Source: Solea solea (Eukaryota; Chordata; Actinopteri; Pleuronectiformes; Soleidae). Taken from it: 64,000 bases of DNA. Below are positions 49,309 to 61,205 of the stretch, piece after piece. Made by a program: the position numbers and the translations under genes. Below the pieces are notes generated by a model, which worked only from the letters and a program-made list of their open reading frames with translations, made no database searches and had not been told where the DNA came from. Within the stretch, counting starts at the first letter, position 1; every line of letters begins with the position of its first letter. The DNA lies in the NCBI RefSeq assembly GCF_958295425.1, contig NC_081142.1, positions 13,006,324-13,070,323 on the forward strand, given 5' to 3'.

Positions 49309-49554
49309 TAGGAATGGGACAATAGCACTTTTTTGTGTCCGATACCGATACCACAAACTTGAGCATCTACCGATACCGATATTAGTCCGATCCAGTCATT
49401 CTGGACCATTTATGAACTATGAAGCTGTTAACAACACAATTTGTGCTGAGTCATTTCAAAGACATAACTGCTTACCAAACGTAGTTCTCCCAAAAAGAAG
49501 AAAGAAACAGCCCAAACATGACTCAAAAATGGTTCTGCTGATTTTTGGATTGTA
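49309..49554. mobile_element. hAT-like element fragment
   Basis: TAGGAATGGGACAATAGCAC, then TTTTTTGTGTCCGATACCGA, and further GATACCGATA repeats are the signature of a common fish hAT-type family with GTATCGGTATCGG-rich ends. The remainder, to the SINE-like tail, is AT-moderate and lacks a second terminus. Confidence 0.6.
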
Positions 49555-49590
49555 TCAGATAAAGCGGTAGACAATGAGTGAGTGAGAGAG
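49555..49590 (+). mobile_element. SINE tail fragment
   Basis: CAGATAAAGCGGTAGACAAT followed by GAGTGAGTGAG matches the tail GGATAAAGCAGTAGAAGATG plus short repeats of the SINE at 34,900, but ends in GAGT units. Confidence 0.55.
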
Positions 49591-49611
49591 CAGAACAGTG
49601 ACATGCTCTCA

Positions 49612-49841
49612 CACTGCGTTCACACTGGATGTGTGAGTGGCGTGCTACACTGATGCTGATCAAAAATAATTGTCACTGTGACACACACATGAAATTTGCA
49701 TGTTAAATAGGCGAGAGAGGTTTAGTGGCTTAAAAAGATGCGCGTGAGACGCAGCCCGAGATCTCACACGCGCAGCGCCCGACCCTCAAGTCGTTGCACG
49801 CCACAGATATGCAACACACGCACCTGGTGTGAACCCAGCCT
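49612..49841. mobile_element. hAT-type MITE
   Basis: The left end ACTGCGTTCACACTGGATGT and the reverse complement of the right end, AGGCTGGGTTCACACCAGGT, form terminal inverted repeats around GTTCACAC. The interior is about 230 bases, CpG-rich, and has no coding capacity. The GTTCACACYRG terminus is familiar from fish MITEs. Confidence 0.65.
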
Positions 49842-50060
49842 TAAACCCAGCTTTAACCCCCGTTTTTTTTATGCAGACATGTGCATCATTAGACTGATAC
49901 CAGTCTGTCTCACCAAGAGAGCTTTCACAGACAAAGCCTCCGCTGCTCTGCTGGCTGACAGACTGAGCCTCTGAAGGACCCTTTTGTTTCCGCAAGCACA
50001 GACGAGTTCATAGGAAATAGTGGGAGGGCAAACAGACAGTGGTCATCCTGTGCCATTAGA

Positions 50061-50086
50061 CACACACACACACACACACACACACA
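50061..50086. repeat. (CA)13 microsatellite
   Basis: Pure CA run. Confidence 0.95.
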
Positions 50087-52119
50087 TTTTGGCTTACTCA
50101 CTGTGGAATTGTATGTCACAACACTTTCCTTTTTAACAACCATATTTCATTCTTTGATAGCCTTAACCAAGTGCACACCAACCCCCCACCCCCCCACACA
50201 CACAGTACCCACCCACTCGCAACTGTTTCAGTCGCCCATAGGCACGGCTGACGGGCTGGGAAATAAAAAATGGAATGTATGCAAGTTTTTCAACACCCTC
50301 AAATGATTAAGTTGTGAATAACAACAGTGGTTAATACTCAATGACTAATGGCTAAGGAAAGAGAATCATAAGAAACTAGAAAAAACACAAAAAACCCACC
50401 CTACATTCTGCCGATTTCACTCATTTTCACATCACAGGCATGCTTGTATACGTTAAATGATACACATATCAGATTTTCTTCCCGCCCCGTTAGTTAATGA
50501 TCTCCTCTGGGACCCCGCCTTCCTCATAACTCTTCACACTGTAGCATCTTTGGAATGTTAATCTCGCCTAAACCTCTCTCCAGAATGCCGTGTCCAGGCA
50601 CCTTCGCCGATACAGTAGTGGACGCGTTTGGGACGAGGTTCATTCCACGCTGCTGAATTATTTGTGTCTCGTGAAAACAGATCTACGTAGAACACAGTGC
50701 ATGCAGTACGATCGCGCTGGATTGAGACGTATTTGTTTTCCACACTCCTCTCCTCAGCTCCACCATGACCTCACGCTTCCCTTTCCTCTCCTGGAGATTT
50801 TGTTACTCCGAGCCCACACTACTTTACATATATGCAGGAATGCATCACATCCATTAACTGTGAGGCATTGTGAGCAGACCTTGACATGTTTCCTGCTTTG
50901 ATTGATCACGTGCCTCATCCAGAGCGAGAGATGTCTCCAATCAGTTCCCTGTCTAAGTTTGGGCAGTACGCACGCGGGCCTCACTCAGAGCCTATTGGAG
51001 ACCTTATAAATCTGTTTGATGGTGTGATGTATTCCAGTGAAGGCCAATGGAAGAAAAAAAAGAAAGAAAAAAAAAAGCTATTGGCTTTGTTGCAACTGCC
51101 ATAATACATTTCAATCAGTCTCAGATTTGGATGTAGCTCACAGACGTCTTGCCGAGTATAATACCAGGGTTTGATTTGTGAAAGGAAAAGAAGAGGGAGC
51201 GGGAAGTGAAAGTGGGAATAAGCATGGTTTAAAAACCCAAAATCTACTGCTTATCTTAAAAGTAGTGTGATGTGAAATCCTTGAAAGACCTTGTCTGGAA
51301 AGCAACGAAATAAATCAATAGGTGCACGAGGAGAGAGGTCTCAGAGACATGCGAGTGGGTTGCAGTGGGGGCACCAGAACTGCTACTGTATTTGGCTCTT
51401 TTTATTTATTGGTACCATTTTAATTTACACCTGGTCCACGTCACTCATAGAAGGTAATGCATGCAGCATTTCTTAAACCATTTGCACTACAGACAGTTTT
51501 AGGTTAACTGTTTTTGCAGGTGCAGGTCCAGGTGCGGCGAGCATGAATTTGTCAATTCATCCTTCATAATTCAATGACGGTGAATATATTGTTTCCCATC
51601 CCCTTTGATAAAGCGCGTATGAAACAAAAACACACAGGTGAGGCCGGGGAAAATAAAGACGCGTGGACATGCGGGTTGAAAAGTCAATAGACATTTGTGC
51701 TACATGCTGACGGACGTGTAAACACAGATAAAGCATCAAACTGCCTCCAATCACACGCACGCCCTGCAGCTGACCTCCTTACACGGAGTCATGCACCCAG
51801 CCCCTGCAGGACATCCACACTACATTTATGCAGTCACCCGTATGCACACACAAACACACACAGGACGGCGAGAGACAAATATGGGAAGCTATTTCCCAGA
51901 GACACAGTTATGCAGTCTATCACACATGCATTCACGTGTTTCATACATTTATAGATTCTCTGTCAGTCCACACCATCTGTGGTGTTACTAAGTGACGGGG
52001 AATTAATGCGTCAAAGGAAGGTTGTTTGGAGGAAAGAACATCTGCTATTTGTCCCGGTGACAGATGAATAATGTACTTTTTGTGACATACAGCAGACAAA
52101 CTGGGGTTTGCATTATGTT
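50087..52119. other. Non-coding block
   Basis: No gene is supported. A-rich sequence lies at 51,050-51,076. Open frames around 50,590-50,901 have no recognisable domain. Confidence 0.4.
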
Positions 52120-52366
52120 CGACTGCGTTTTAAGTTGTGCAGCCAGTGTTCAGCTGTGACTCCTGTGCAATTAAGTGGGCTGTTTGCTGTGTCTGCGACG
52201 TGTTTAGCAAAGAGTGGGGTTCACTGGGTTGTAATTGCTAACGAAGCCTCGACAATGACAACATGCCAGCCAGCGACAGCACGGTTGTCACGTTATTTAG
52301 CGGGGTTGAAAGCGACGCAATTTGATCGTGAAACGTGGTTGAACGTTTCTAAGTGTGTGCAATTAA
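52120..52366. promoter_or_regulatory. CpG-dense segment upstream of candidate exon
   Basis: By hand count the 520 bases from 52,120 hold about 29 CpG, far denser than the flanks. It includes an ATG-started 42-codon open frame (52,255-52,380) in a different frame from the following segment. In fish such patches often mark promoters and first exons. No TATA box is evident. Confidence 0.35.
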
Positions 52367-52648
52367 ACTACAACGAGTAAGAGACAAACATTTTTACTGA
52401 CTGACGACGTGTTTAAAAAGAAAGTGTTTCAGCCTAGAAATGACTTTGTGTCAAAACCACGGGAAACGTCGTCTGCTGTTGTCGACGTCTGTGTCGGCCT
52501 GCACAGTGAGCTGCACTTCTGTGAAAGACAGCCCTACCTAAATAATCCCTTCCCAGAGATCAAACCAAATATGGTGAAGCAGCATTCAGCCGCTTTCGCT
52601 GCACACAACTGGAACGAGCCACCGGCAGAACGGAAATCAGCACCAAAT
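52367..52648 (+). CDS. Candidate coding exon of an unidentified gene (partial)
   Basis: One frame stays open from 52,367 through 52,699 and is followed at 52,649 by a strong splice donor (AAAT|GTGAGT). The peptide has balanced, globular-type composition. Its last third (for example NPFPEIKPNMVKQHSAAFAA) contrasts with the repeat-like peptides of other open frames here. It recalls the short Pro/Asn-rich proteins of ciliary or sperm microtubules, but I cannot name a family. There is no in-frame ATG before the KPNM methionine and no good acceptor at the left, so the start is unresolved; a frameshift relative to the preceding ATG frame is possible. Could also be part of an unknown transposon. Confidence 0.35.
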
Positions 52649-52651
52649 GTG

Positions 52652-54816
52652 AGTATTTTAAATCCAGGTTTTCAACATTTCTATTCTCATAGATTATGAT
52701 TGAGCTCTTTTTTAAAAAAAACACTTAAAATGCTGCATTCTACATATAACTATTTTATAGAAAAGTATTGTTTTATGCTACACAATCATATCCTGTGCTC
52801 TACTTCTTTTATTCTTGGGTTTTGTTCAAAATGTGTGTCGTAATGTTTCTGTAACTGTTATTCTGTTTGCATGTAAAGCAGACTGAGTGACACACTGCTG
52901 CTGAAGCCTGCAGGGTAAAAAGCCTGAGCTGGATAAGACTTGCTATGCTGGGTGCCCTCCTCATCTGGGAAGAGAGTGGCTTGTGAATACATAACCTCTG
53001 CCTCGATGACGTTTCTTGGCTGAAGGGAAGCCTAATCAGAAGATAAGTTCACTCTCTGATTTGTGGTCAACTGGCGAGCTTATCTGTCCAATGACATATT
53101 AATCTTGGGGGAATTTAAATGCCGTTTGTTTAAATTGGACTCAAACACTTCCATTATATTAGTATTTAACATTAGATTAAGTGATTTGTTTCATGTCAAT
53201 AGGATATTTTTATGGCTTACCCTCCATCCACACACATAAATCAGCTAAATGATTACTTTGTGAGAATGTACGACTCAGTGTGGGAAGACTCCAGATGGTC
53301 TATCCTGCAGATATGCTGAAGAGACTTCCAGGTCTATCTTATCTCAACGAGAGGCTGAAAATAGAAAAAGGCTGCCTTTCCCTCTTGTGTTCTCTCAGCC
53401 CCATGACGCGTCAACACTCGTCCAACACCAAAGACACCTCACCTCTCTTCTGCTTGCTCTCTTTTCTCCCTTTGTCTTCTCCCCATACAGCTTTCACTGT
53501 ACTCCACTGCTCTACCTCCGGGCTGTTTTCCAATTACCGGCCCAGTCTCGTAAAGTTAAGGATCAACAGTAAGCCTGTTTTCTTGTTTATGTCTGTGTTA
53601 GTTTCTTTTCAGAGGAACATTTGGTTCAAGAATCTGCTCAGAGGATGAAAACAGATAAAGTCCCAGATAAAGGACAAATGCAACCATTTAAGGACTTAAT
53701 GGACAAATCATTATGAGCATTAAATAGTCTGGATGGTTTACAAATAATGCCGTTTCTCACTTGAGGGCCAAATAAATGGCATTAGTCAAGGCTAGAGCAT
53801 GTAAATTGAAATGATTCTCTCCTCCCTCCCACACAAAATATAATGGCCCACTCCGGCTTTTAAATTAAGATGTGGCCTTAAAATGCACCCGTGTGACGAG
53901 GCACGGCAAGGCGTGTTTGTTTGTTCATAGTGACAAAAGAAGGGCCGAGTTCACAGCACATTTCACCAGCATTCAGACACACGCCTAGTTCATTCCCGTC
54001 CTGGCGATTTGTCTCTGTGTGCACATGCGATTGTTAACGTGAGCAATAGCAGAAGTAAATGCGAAAGACAGACTTGAAAGAAATGGAATTCATTTGCAAT
54101 GTTTGGGTCCATAAGAGAGCTGTCCGTATTTGGCTTAATTACGCAGCCTAATGAAAACGCGGTTGTATGCGCACACACTGATCTGCAGAAGCGATAGTTT
54201 TCCATTTGTCCCGCTCCGCTAAGTACAACAGATCAAAGCGTAATGGTGCAGTTTTAAATGACGTACAGTGCCACGGACTGAAGAAGAAGCCAAATCAGCC
54301 AAAAAGAATCCCAATCACTTGTGTAGGTTTTCCATGAGAGTGCCGCGGCTTTTTAAATATGTGCAGTCCCTGTGTAATGTGTCATTCCTTTCCTGTACAT
54401 AAATAAAACAATCATGCATGGACGTATAAATCTTAAATCCGCTTTTGTTTGTTTTAACACAGAGCGTCAAAAAGTGATGGGAATGAGTCATCATGTCAGA
54501 TATCCACCCACATTTACTCATATTTTAATTTCCCCCACTGTTGCCTGCGTGCGATGTTTGCTTTCTGCCTTCGTGAGGCAGAATGTCTTCAGACATTTAG
54601 CTGGCGGCTGCTGCGGTACTTCTAAAACCTTACAACTGGTAAAGAAAAAAACAAGATGAATGGTGTATTTCTCAGTGCCACGGAGCTCAAGAACTGATAC
54701 TGATATGAGGCTATATTGAGATACTCAACAATCCGTAGATTTGTGGAGATTTATTCACTGATCCTCACTCAGTATGGACTGCTGAAACAGACCTGTTTGA
54801 CCTGTTAGTTTGTTCA
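52652..54816. other. Non-coding block
   Basis: No gene is supported. The open frame at 53,280-53,648 is pyrimidine-rich with no domain. Confidence 0.4.
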
Positions 54817-55248
54817 TTTAAAGGAATACTTCACCTATTTGCATTTAGCCTTGTATTACTAGAATAGGGGTAGTATTTTTTTTTTTTTTAATTGTGCTTC
54901 CTAACCTTAGTTTTCCCTGAGTTGAGAAATATCTTCATTATTTTCTTTGTTACATGCCCAGCAGTGACACTTGGTCCTGTTAGCATAACTGTTAGCAAAG
55001 ATGGCGGACTCTGTTTACATTCTGGGAATGAGGTCCTGTCCCCCTACGAGAGGGTCTAAAAAGTGCGGAATTAGCGTTAGTTAGCAGTTTCAAGCCAAAG
55101 GACTAAATGTCACTGGTGGGCACGTAACAAAAAAAAGAATAAAGTAATTCCTCAACTCAGGGGAAACTGAGGTTGGGAAGCACAAGTTTTCAAAAGTACT
55201 ACCTCTATTCTAGTAATACAAAGCTAAATGCAAATGTATGCGTTTAAA
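54817..55248. mobile_element. Foldback MITE with arms of about 150-180 bp
   Basis: The left arm starts TTTAAAGGAATACTTCACC. The right arm, reversed, starts TTTAAACGCATAC. Both continue in parallel: ATTTGCATTTAGC, TTGTATTACTAGAATAG, GGTAGTA, TGTGCTTCC, CCCTGAGTTGAG, GTTACRTGCCCA and AGTGACA. Arms run about 54,817-54,998 and 55,095-55,248, with a centre of about 100 bases. No coding capacity. The family is well represented in fish, as I recall. Confidence 0.85.
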
Positions 55249-57197
55249 GCTATTCTGTCAGGGAATTGAAATGAGTGCGTTTTCTGCCTCCGCTATGGGT
55301 GTTAAGTTGTGAGGGGAAAAATTATGAGATTTAAAAGGTGTAAATATAATGTCTGTAAATTAAATATCTATCTGCAATCTCCAAAGCGTGGAGCCAACGT
55401 GTCAGAGTGAATATTCTGGACTGTCTCACTGACTTGTATTGGTGAGCAGCTGACATTAATCACAAGCTGGGCACCCAGGTGTGGAATATGGGGCTAAGTA
55501 ACTAAATTGTGATGAATGACTCGCAGGTCTTCTTTGCGATGTTTCTTTTCATTTTTAATGGTGGAATGACTGTCTGTGTGATTTTAGCTTTCATGCCATT
55601 CCTACTGGGCCTCCCACTTCCTATAGATACGATGTTTAACCAACCTTCACCTTAAACTCAGTCGCATTAACTGTTTAAACTGATTATAAATGAGATACAG
55701 CGTTTCATTATGGGTTGTTGTGAACCTTCAAGGACACCGATGTGATTACATTTCATAATGGGAGAGGCACAGGTGATACTAATTTCTCAATAGACCATTA
55801 GCAGATGTGTTTTCCTAGGATAAGAGGGCACTGATTTAGAGTCTTTTATTTATTTCTTTGACTCATTTAAACTCTTGAAGGTAATGAGGTTACGTCCATT
55901 CATCCATTGCAAAATGTCAGAAATCATTAAATGGACCAAGGATACACGAAAAAATTAAAAGGTAAGTTATATACACGGCGACACTGTGTTATACTGTCAT
56001 TAACTCACAAAGATGAGTACACATCAAAGCAAACTAGTTATGCAGTATAGGTCAATATATAACATGATCATAATACGTAACTTCAGTTTGAACATTGGTA
56101 TGTTACCAGTACTAGGCAGATTCTGACCAAAATACTGTTGAATTCAGACCTGGAACAACCTTTTTAATTCAAACTGTCAGGAATCCCTTCATATTGACAC
56201 ATGCTATCATCATTTAGTCATTAGAGGCAGCAATTTAAGAGCTCAGGTCAAAGGAAGGCACTCTGTTAACAAGTTAAATTGCACATTCAAAACAAATCAA
56301 TGCAGGAAAACAGTCATGTAATGTGGCCCTTAAATACCACACACAAAAACTGTACATTGTAAGAGTGGGCTGCACCATTACATTTTAACACAATACAGTG
56401 CAAAGCCTGTGAATAAACAGTGTTCAGACTTCACCCGAGTTTATGCAGCAAACATTTCCACTTGAATTGCTATCTGTGTATATGGTCATCAGGCTTGTAT
56501 CCACTCTTTCCTTGTGGCCTTGAATTTCCTTTAAATTAAAGATTTCCATGCCTTTGGCGCTTGAAGTAAAAGCTAAATCTTCCTTCCTACAAATGTTTGT
56601 AAATTGACTGTCACAGTTAGGGTTCTCGTTCAATAATGAATACATTTGTTTGTGCAGTGTATGAAATGCGTTAATGGTTAACTTTTTTTTTTAGCATTTT
56701 TTCCCAGGTTATAAGTGATTATCCCAAAGCTCGTCTTTCTCTTGAAAGAGTAATTGCCACAGGCCATTTCAGTCAAAGCAAAAATCAACTTAGTCTTTGT
56801 AAGACAGGACCGGGGCTGGAACAATCACATTGTTGAGGTACTCACTTGAACAGGTCCTTCCTCTCTAAGGAGCTGGTCCCACACCGGGGGGAAGGACAAA
56901 GGTGGATTAGCTGGCATACCATCCTAACTGTCTAGCCTCCACATCAGGACCAGACCCTGAGGTCCACAGATCCCACCAATTAACGTGTCACTCACTCTGC
57001 TCTTTTTTTCTTTTACCTTACCGAGACTCCGTGGCTTCATTTGGGAAATGGCTTAAGCTACCACCACCCCCTCATCCGTTCCCAGGGGCTCCAGGAGGCC
57101 ATGATCCCGAGTTCCCATTAGGAGAGAAAAAAGGGCCAGTTTTTTGTGATTAGCCGAGATTAACTTCAACTTTGTTTTCATAGATACTTTAGTTGTC
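55249..57197. other. Non-coding block
   Basis: No gene or recognised repeat; AT-rich in 55,850-56,700. Confidence 0.4.
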
Positions 57198-57214
57198 TAT
57201 ATACACATATATAT

Positions 57215-57275
<61 letters not shown>

Positions 57276-57308
57276 CATGCACATATATATATAATGTATG
57301 TATATATA
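57198..57308. repeat. (TA)n microsatellite inside a palindrome
   Basis: A TA array with ACAC and ACATGC interruptions. It is flanked by AGTTGTCTATATA on the left and TATATAAGACAACC on the right, so the whole forms one inverted repeat of about 130 bases. Confidence 0.9.
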
Positions 57309-58592
57309 AGACAACCAAAGCAGACACTTGTAAGACACTTAATATTGCCTCGTGGAGAACATAATTCCTTCTAAATGAATTTTACACAGTAATTAATCAC
57401 ATATCATAAAGGCCTTTCACTGCAGCTACATGTTGCTGAATATTGAACATATACATGTGTTTGATAAGCACCTATAAGTCATTTGTTGGGGGCATTATTT
57501 TCCTGACAAGCCGCCGTGCCACCCACGTTTCCAGCATCAGCTTTGATGAATCTTATTAGCCCTTAATAAGAGCGCTCATTTGCATAAACTTGTCTCGTGC
57601 TCACAGGCCTGGGGGGGTGGAGCAAAAACACTCTATAAATCCATAAGTCTGCTGATGACCTGATGAGTGACTGACTCATTTCTCTCCATGAAGCTAGTCA
57701 TGCCATCGTTTAGTTTTATAAATATACCCCCACAATGTTGGATGCATAGAATCGTTGTTTTGGTTTTAGACATCTTTAAACAAACACACAGAATAACAGG
57801 CTGCACCATCCTCACCTGTGGACTATACTCAGCTTTAGAACACTCTTAAGCTCTCTTAAGAGTCATAAAATGCCTTTCATTCACTTCAACGGTATAGTAA
57901 CACGCAGTTCACAGGAATGTAACATATGGAATGAAGGGTATGAATAAATTACACTGTGGTGTTTAATGATACAGGGCAGGAAGTGTAAAAGATGAAACCC
58001 CAGCAAGAAGTGAGAGTACGTACTCCATTAGTATGGGGACATGTTTCACCACATAGAAAGACCTAGAGCGAGAAAATCTAAAGAGGTCACGCTTCCTATT
58101 TCAGAAGTCATTTTTATCAGTAATATGAGTCTTAACACCCATGTGGGAGTGATGATTATATTAATGATCAGGGTGTTCCCCTGCTCCTCATGAGGGTATG
58201 GCAAAGGGGGGGGAAGGGAAACTGAATTTTAATATATTTCCACTGTCTTTGTCTCCAATATTAAGCTCTGTTCAAAGGCAGATGGTAAATGCATGTTGTT
58301 GTTGTTCAATTGTTCTATTTTGATTTGAGAATATCAGGCGTTATCTGTAAGTGTGTTCTCTATTGTATTATACAGTTCTAGCATGACTCGGCTCTCATCG
58401 CTACTTATTTTTTTTTTTGCTTTTCTGTTAGTGATAGTACCTGGTGCTTTTTTAGTAACTGCTCTGGCGAGGTTTCCAAGCACGGGAGCGTGACGCCCGA
58501 CACAGGACTCAAACCAAACAATGCCGAACTGTAGATCAGTTGAAAAGAATTTAAAAATCCCGAAACATGCATTTGCAAGGACATGTCTAAAA
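57309..58592. other. Non-coding block
   Basis: No gene or recognised repeat. 57,520-57,620 is unique and could be regulatory. Confidence 0.4.
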
Positions 58593-58896
58593 CAGGGGTG
58601 TCAAACTCATTGTAAGTGATAAAGTTAAATAATAGCATAATGACATTTAATGAATCTTTTCACAAAACCTATTGTGGAAAAACCTTAAAAAAAAACATAC
58701 GCCAGCTTCTCTCTCCACACACACATAATCTCTCTCTCTCTCTCCCTGCTGCACACGTACACTTGCCTGGCTCTTAAAGGGGCCGTGGCATTCTTACAAC
58801 AGTAGTTTACATAAATTCACCTTGCGGGCCAGATTGGACCTTCTGGCGGGCCGGTTCTGGCCGTGGGCCGCAGAATCTCAACGTTTAACAGAGGTG
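58593..58896. mobile_element. hAT (Charlie-type) non-autonomous element
   Basis: The left end CAGGGGTGTCAAACTCATT is the standard terminus of Charlie-like hAT elements. Near the right, GCGGGCCAGATTGGACC, then GGCGGGCCGGTTCTGGCC and GTGGGCCGCAG, is the standard subterminal region. A degraded right terminus (ACGTTTAACAGAGGTG) is visible. The interior has CT-rich sequence and no coding capacity. Confidence 0.8.
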
Positions 58897-59697
58897 TATG
58901 GTGTATTTTGCGATATCTTTGTCTTGCATTTTGATATTAGGTCACTCCTACATTGTGTATTGTTGATATTGCAAACGACTCGCCAAACATGTAATAATGT
59001 ACGCAGGAAAAGAAGTAGGCCAAACAGAACATACATTAGATGGATGTAGTGATCGGACATGAATGTGGCGATGTGTGATGGCGTCGTGAGAAAGGGAGGT
59101 GAAAAATCTGTTTCGTATCATCTTCCATTCCAAGTGTCACGCGATTCAAATTCATCAGCCTTGTACTAAGACAGAAGGCTACTGTTAATCCTTTGTTCCT
59201 CCCTGACTTAACAATGTTTTTCCTCCCACAAGACTTTAATGAAGAAAACAATCCTTTACTCATCATCCACTCGGGTGTTGGCAGTGGTGCGTGGTAGCTG
59301 GCCCCGACCCCAGCCAGTCGAAACTGTAATATAATTTCATATCGATTTCTTGTTGACCTCCCATGAAGCAGTCATCATTCTGTAATGTGCTCCACACGTC
59401 TTCTTAATGAAATCAATAGCCCCCCCGCCGCCACACAGAAGTCCAGTTGTACTCTCTGGGAAGTAAAATGCTATTACAGAGCAAGTATGGGGGACCTTTG
59501 TTGGTTAATGAGAGAGTTTTCACCCCTTTGTTTATGATGAACCACACCTATGCTATATTGATTTTTTTTTTTTAAACAAAACTGACTGGACATTACGTAC
59601 ATTTGAATGTATATTGTGTCAAATGTTTTGATGATTATGGTGGTGGCAGTTTTTTTCAATGAGTTTTAAAAATAAATGTCAAATTAGTTCACACAAT
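58897..59697. other. Non-coding block
   Basis: No feature recognised. Confidence 0.4.
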
Positions 59698-59960
59698 GCC
59701 GAGTAACCCTTGAGCCTCCAAATGTCCGTCTGGACTTACCATAAAAGGGCCAGAAAATGTGCTGTGTGCCAAGTGCTTTTGCCCCGTTTTCCTCCAATAT
59801 CTGGCAGTTATTTACAGTTTTTATTTTGAAAAAAAAAACACTGTAGTTGTACATGAACACCAGGCTGAATTTTTAACAGTATAAACAGTTTAAAATAACA
59901 TTTGTTTGGGTCTTTGTCTCAATGTCCAAAAACAGGCCAGAAAATAGAAACTATGTACAG
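59698..59960 (+). repeat. Unclassified interspersed repeat, copy B
   Basis: Matches copy A at 25,032-25,345 block by block: CAGAAAATGT, CTTTTGCCCCGTTTT, GGCAGTTATTTACAG, CACTGTAGTTGTACA, AACACCAG, AACAGTATAAA and TTTAAAATAACATTTGT. The CpG-bearing sequence downstream to about 60,130 may belong to the same element. Class unknown. Confidence 0.7.
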
Positions 59961-60744
59961 ATGTTTTCAAAGGCGCCGATATGCCGGCTTCCTGCAACAG
60001 TGCGAGTGAGATTACCATAATAACTACACGTTGGCTTTGACGTGCAACTTCCTATCGTTCCAATAGCACAAACTGTCGTGCAATTACGGTAATGCAGAGT
60101 GCGCCTGCGATGCGTTCGGTGTATTAGTGACGGCTACCTGCCTGTTTTCAGACAAAGGACGCAGCTTACAAACAGCGTTTGTCTCGTTTCTGTTCGTGAC
60201 GACCAAACGGAGGCACAATGAAGAAAAAAAAAATAAATTCTTTCAGATCGTTTACAGCTTCATAATCCAGATATGTTGACGTTGTGTGCACATGACACAC
60301 ATTCAGACTTTTTGGCATGATGGAGTCTACAAACTGTGGAGTCTCCCACTCTATGAATGTTTGATTTTTGACTGCTCGTGTACACAGATTATGATTTATG
60401 CAACACAATCCCTTCTGAGGAATTGTATACAGTGAAATCTCAGATTGTGACTCACGGGTCATTCATCATGGATGTTGTCACAGTTTGTTATGTCTGTTCA
60501 GTCCTAACTAATGTGACAGGGACGTTTTATAATGAGAAGTAAAGCGCACACTGCGATGAAAAACCCTGTTGGCAAGTCACTAAATCTGTCGACATGACAT
60601 GTGCATTGCGTTGCCGTAATGTATGTAAACCACTAATCCCCCCCTTTTCTGCAAGGGGAATGGCGCATATCCATTTGGGTGGTCCGGAGGTGACTCCAGG
60701 GTTTGGGTGAAAACCAAAATGATTTAATTTATTCATTCTTGCAG
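59961..60744. other. Non-coding block
   Basis: No gene is supported; ends in a pyrimidine-rich acceptor-like stretch (TTTATTCATTCTTGCAG, 60,728-60,744). Confidence 0.4.
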
Positions 60745-61205
60745 AGGTCGTTTACCTGGGAATACATACAGGGCCGTAAACAACAGAGACAAAGGCGACT
60801 CAAACATCAACGTATGCACTCATACTACACACACGTGATAATACTGCCCAGAGCTATTGCAGGAGAAGATAAAACACTACGTTGGTGCTGTTCAAACATT
60901 TGCCGTCTCTCCTCTGGACTGAGTGCGATGTCCTCTAACGTGCTTAACACCCACCATCCATTTGGACGACATCGCCGTCTACCAACGACGGCACTGTTGT
61001 TGAACCTGTCAAGGTGACTCTTGCACATCCGACCTGATTTGCCAGTGGCACCAGCTAAGCCAATGTTGACCGTGGGGCTTTTCCACAGTTTAATTTTGAA
61101 GCGATGCACTGGCCCGCCACCAACGCAGCACAACAAACCGCGCTGCCCTCAAACCTCAAGTGGGCACGGTGAAAGAGTGTCAGAGCTAGTGTCGGTGCAC
61201 TGACT
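60745..61205. other. CpG-dense patch with overlapping open frames
   Basis: About 23 CpG in 460 bases by hand count. A plus-strand frame is open from 60,703 to 61,017 behind an acceptor-like site. A minus-strand frame is open from 61,136 to 60,825. Neither has a domain I recognise and no donor clearly closes the plus-strand exon. It could be an exon, a CpG island or part of an old transposon. Confidence 0.3.

Noticed and set aside
53280..53648. 122-codon open frame, plus strand
   Set aside because: Pyrimidine-rich, Ser/Leu-rich, no acceptor or donor pair and no domain.
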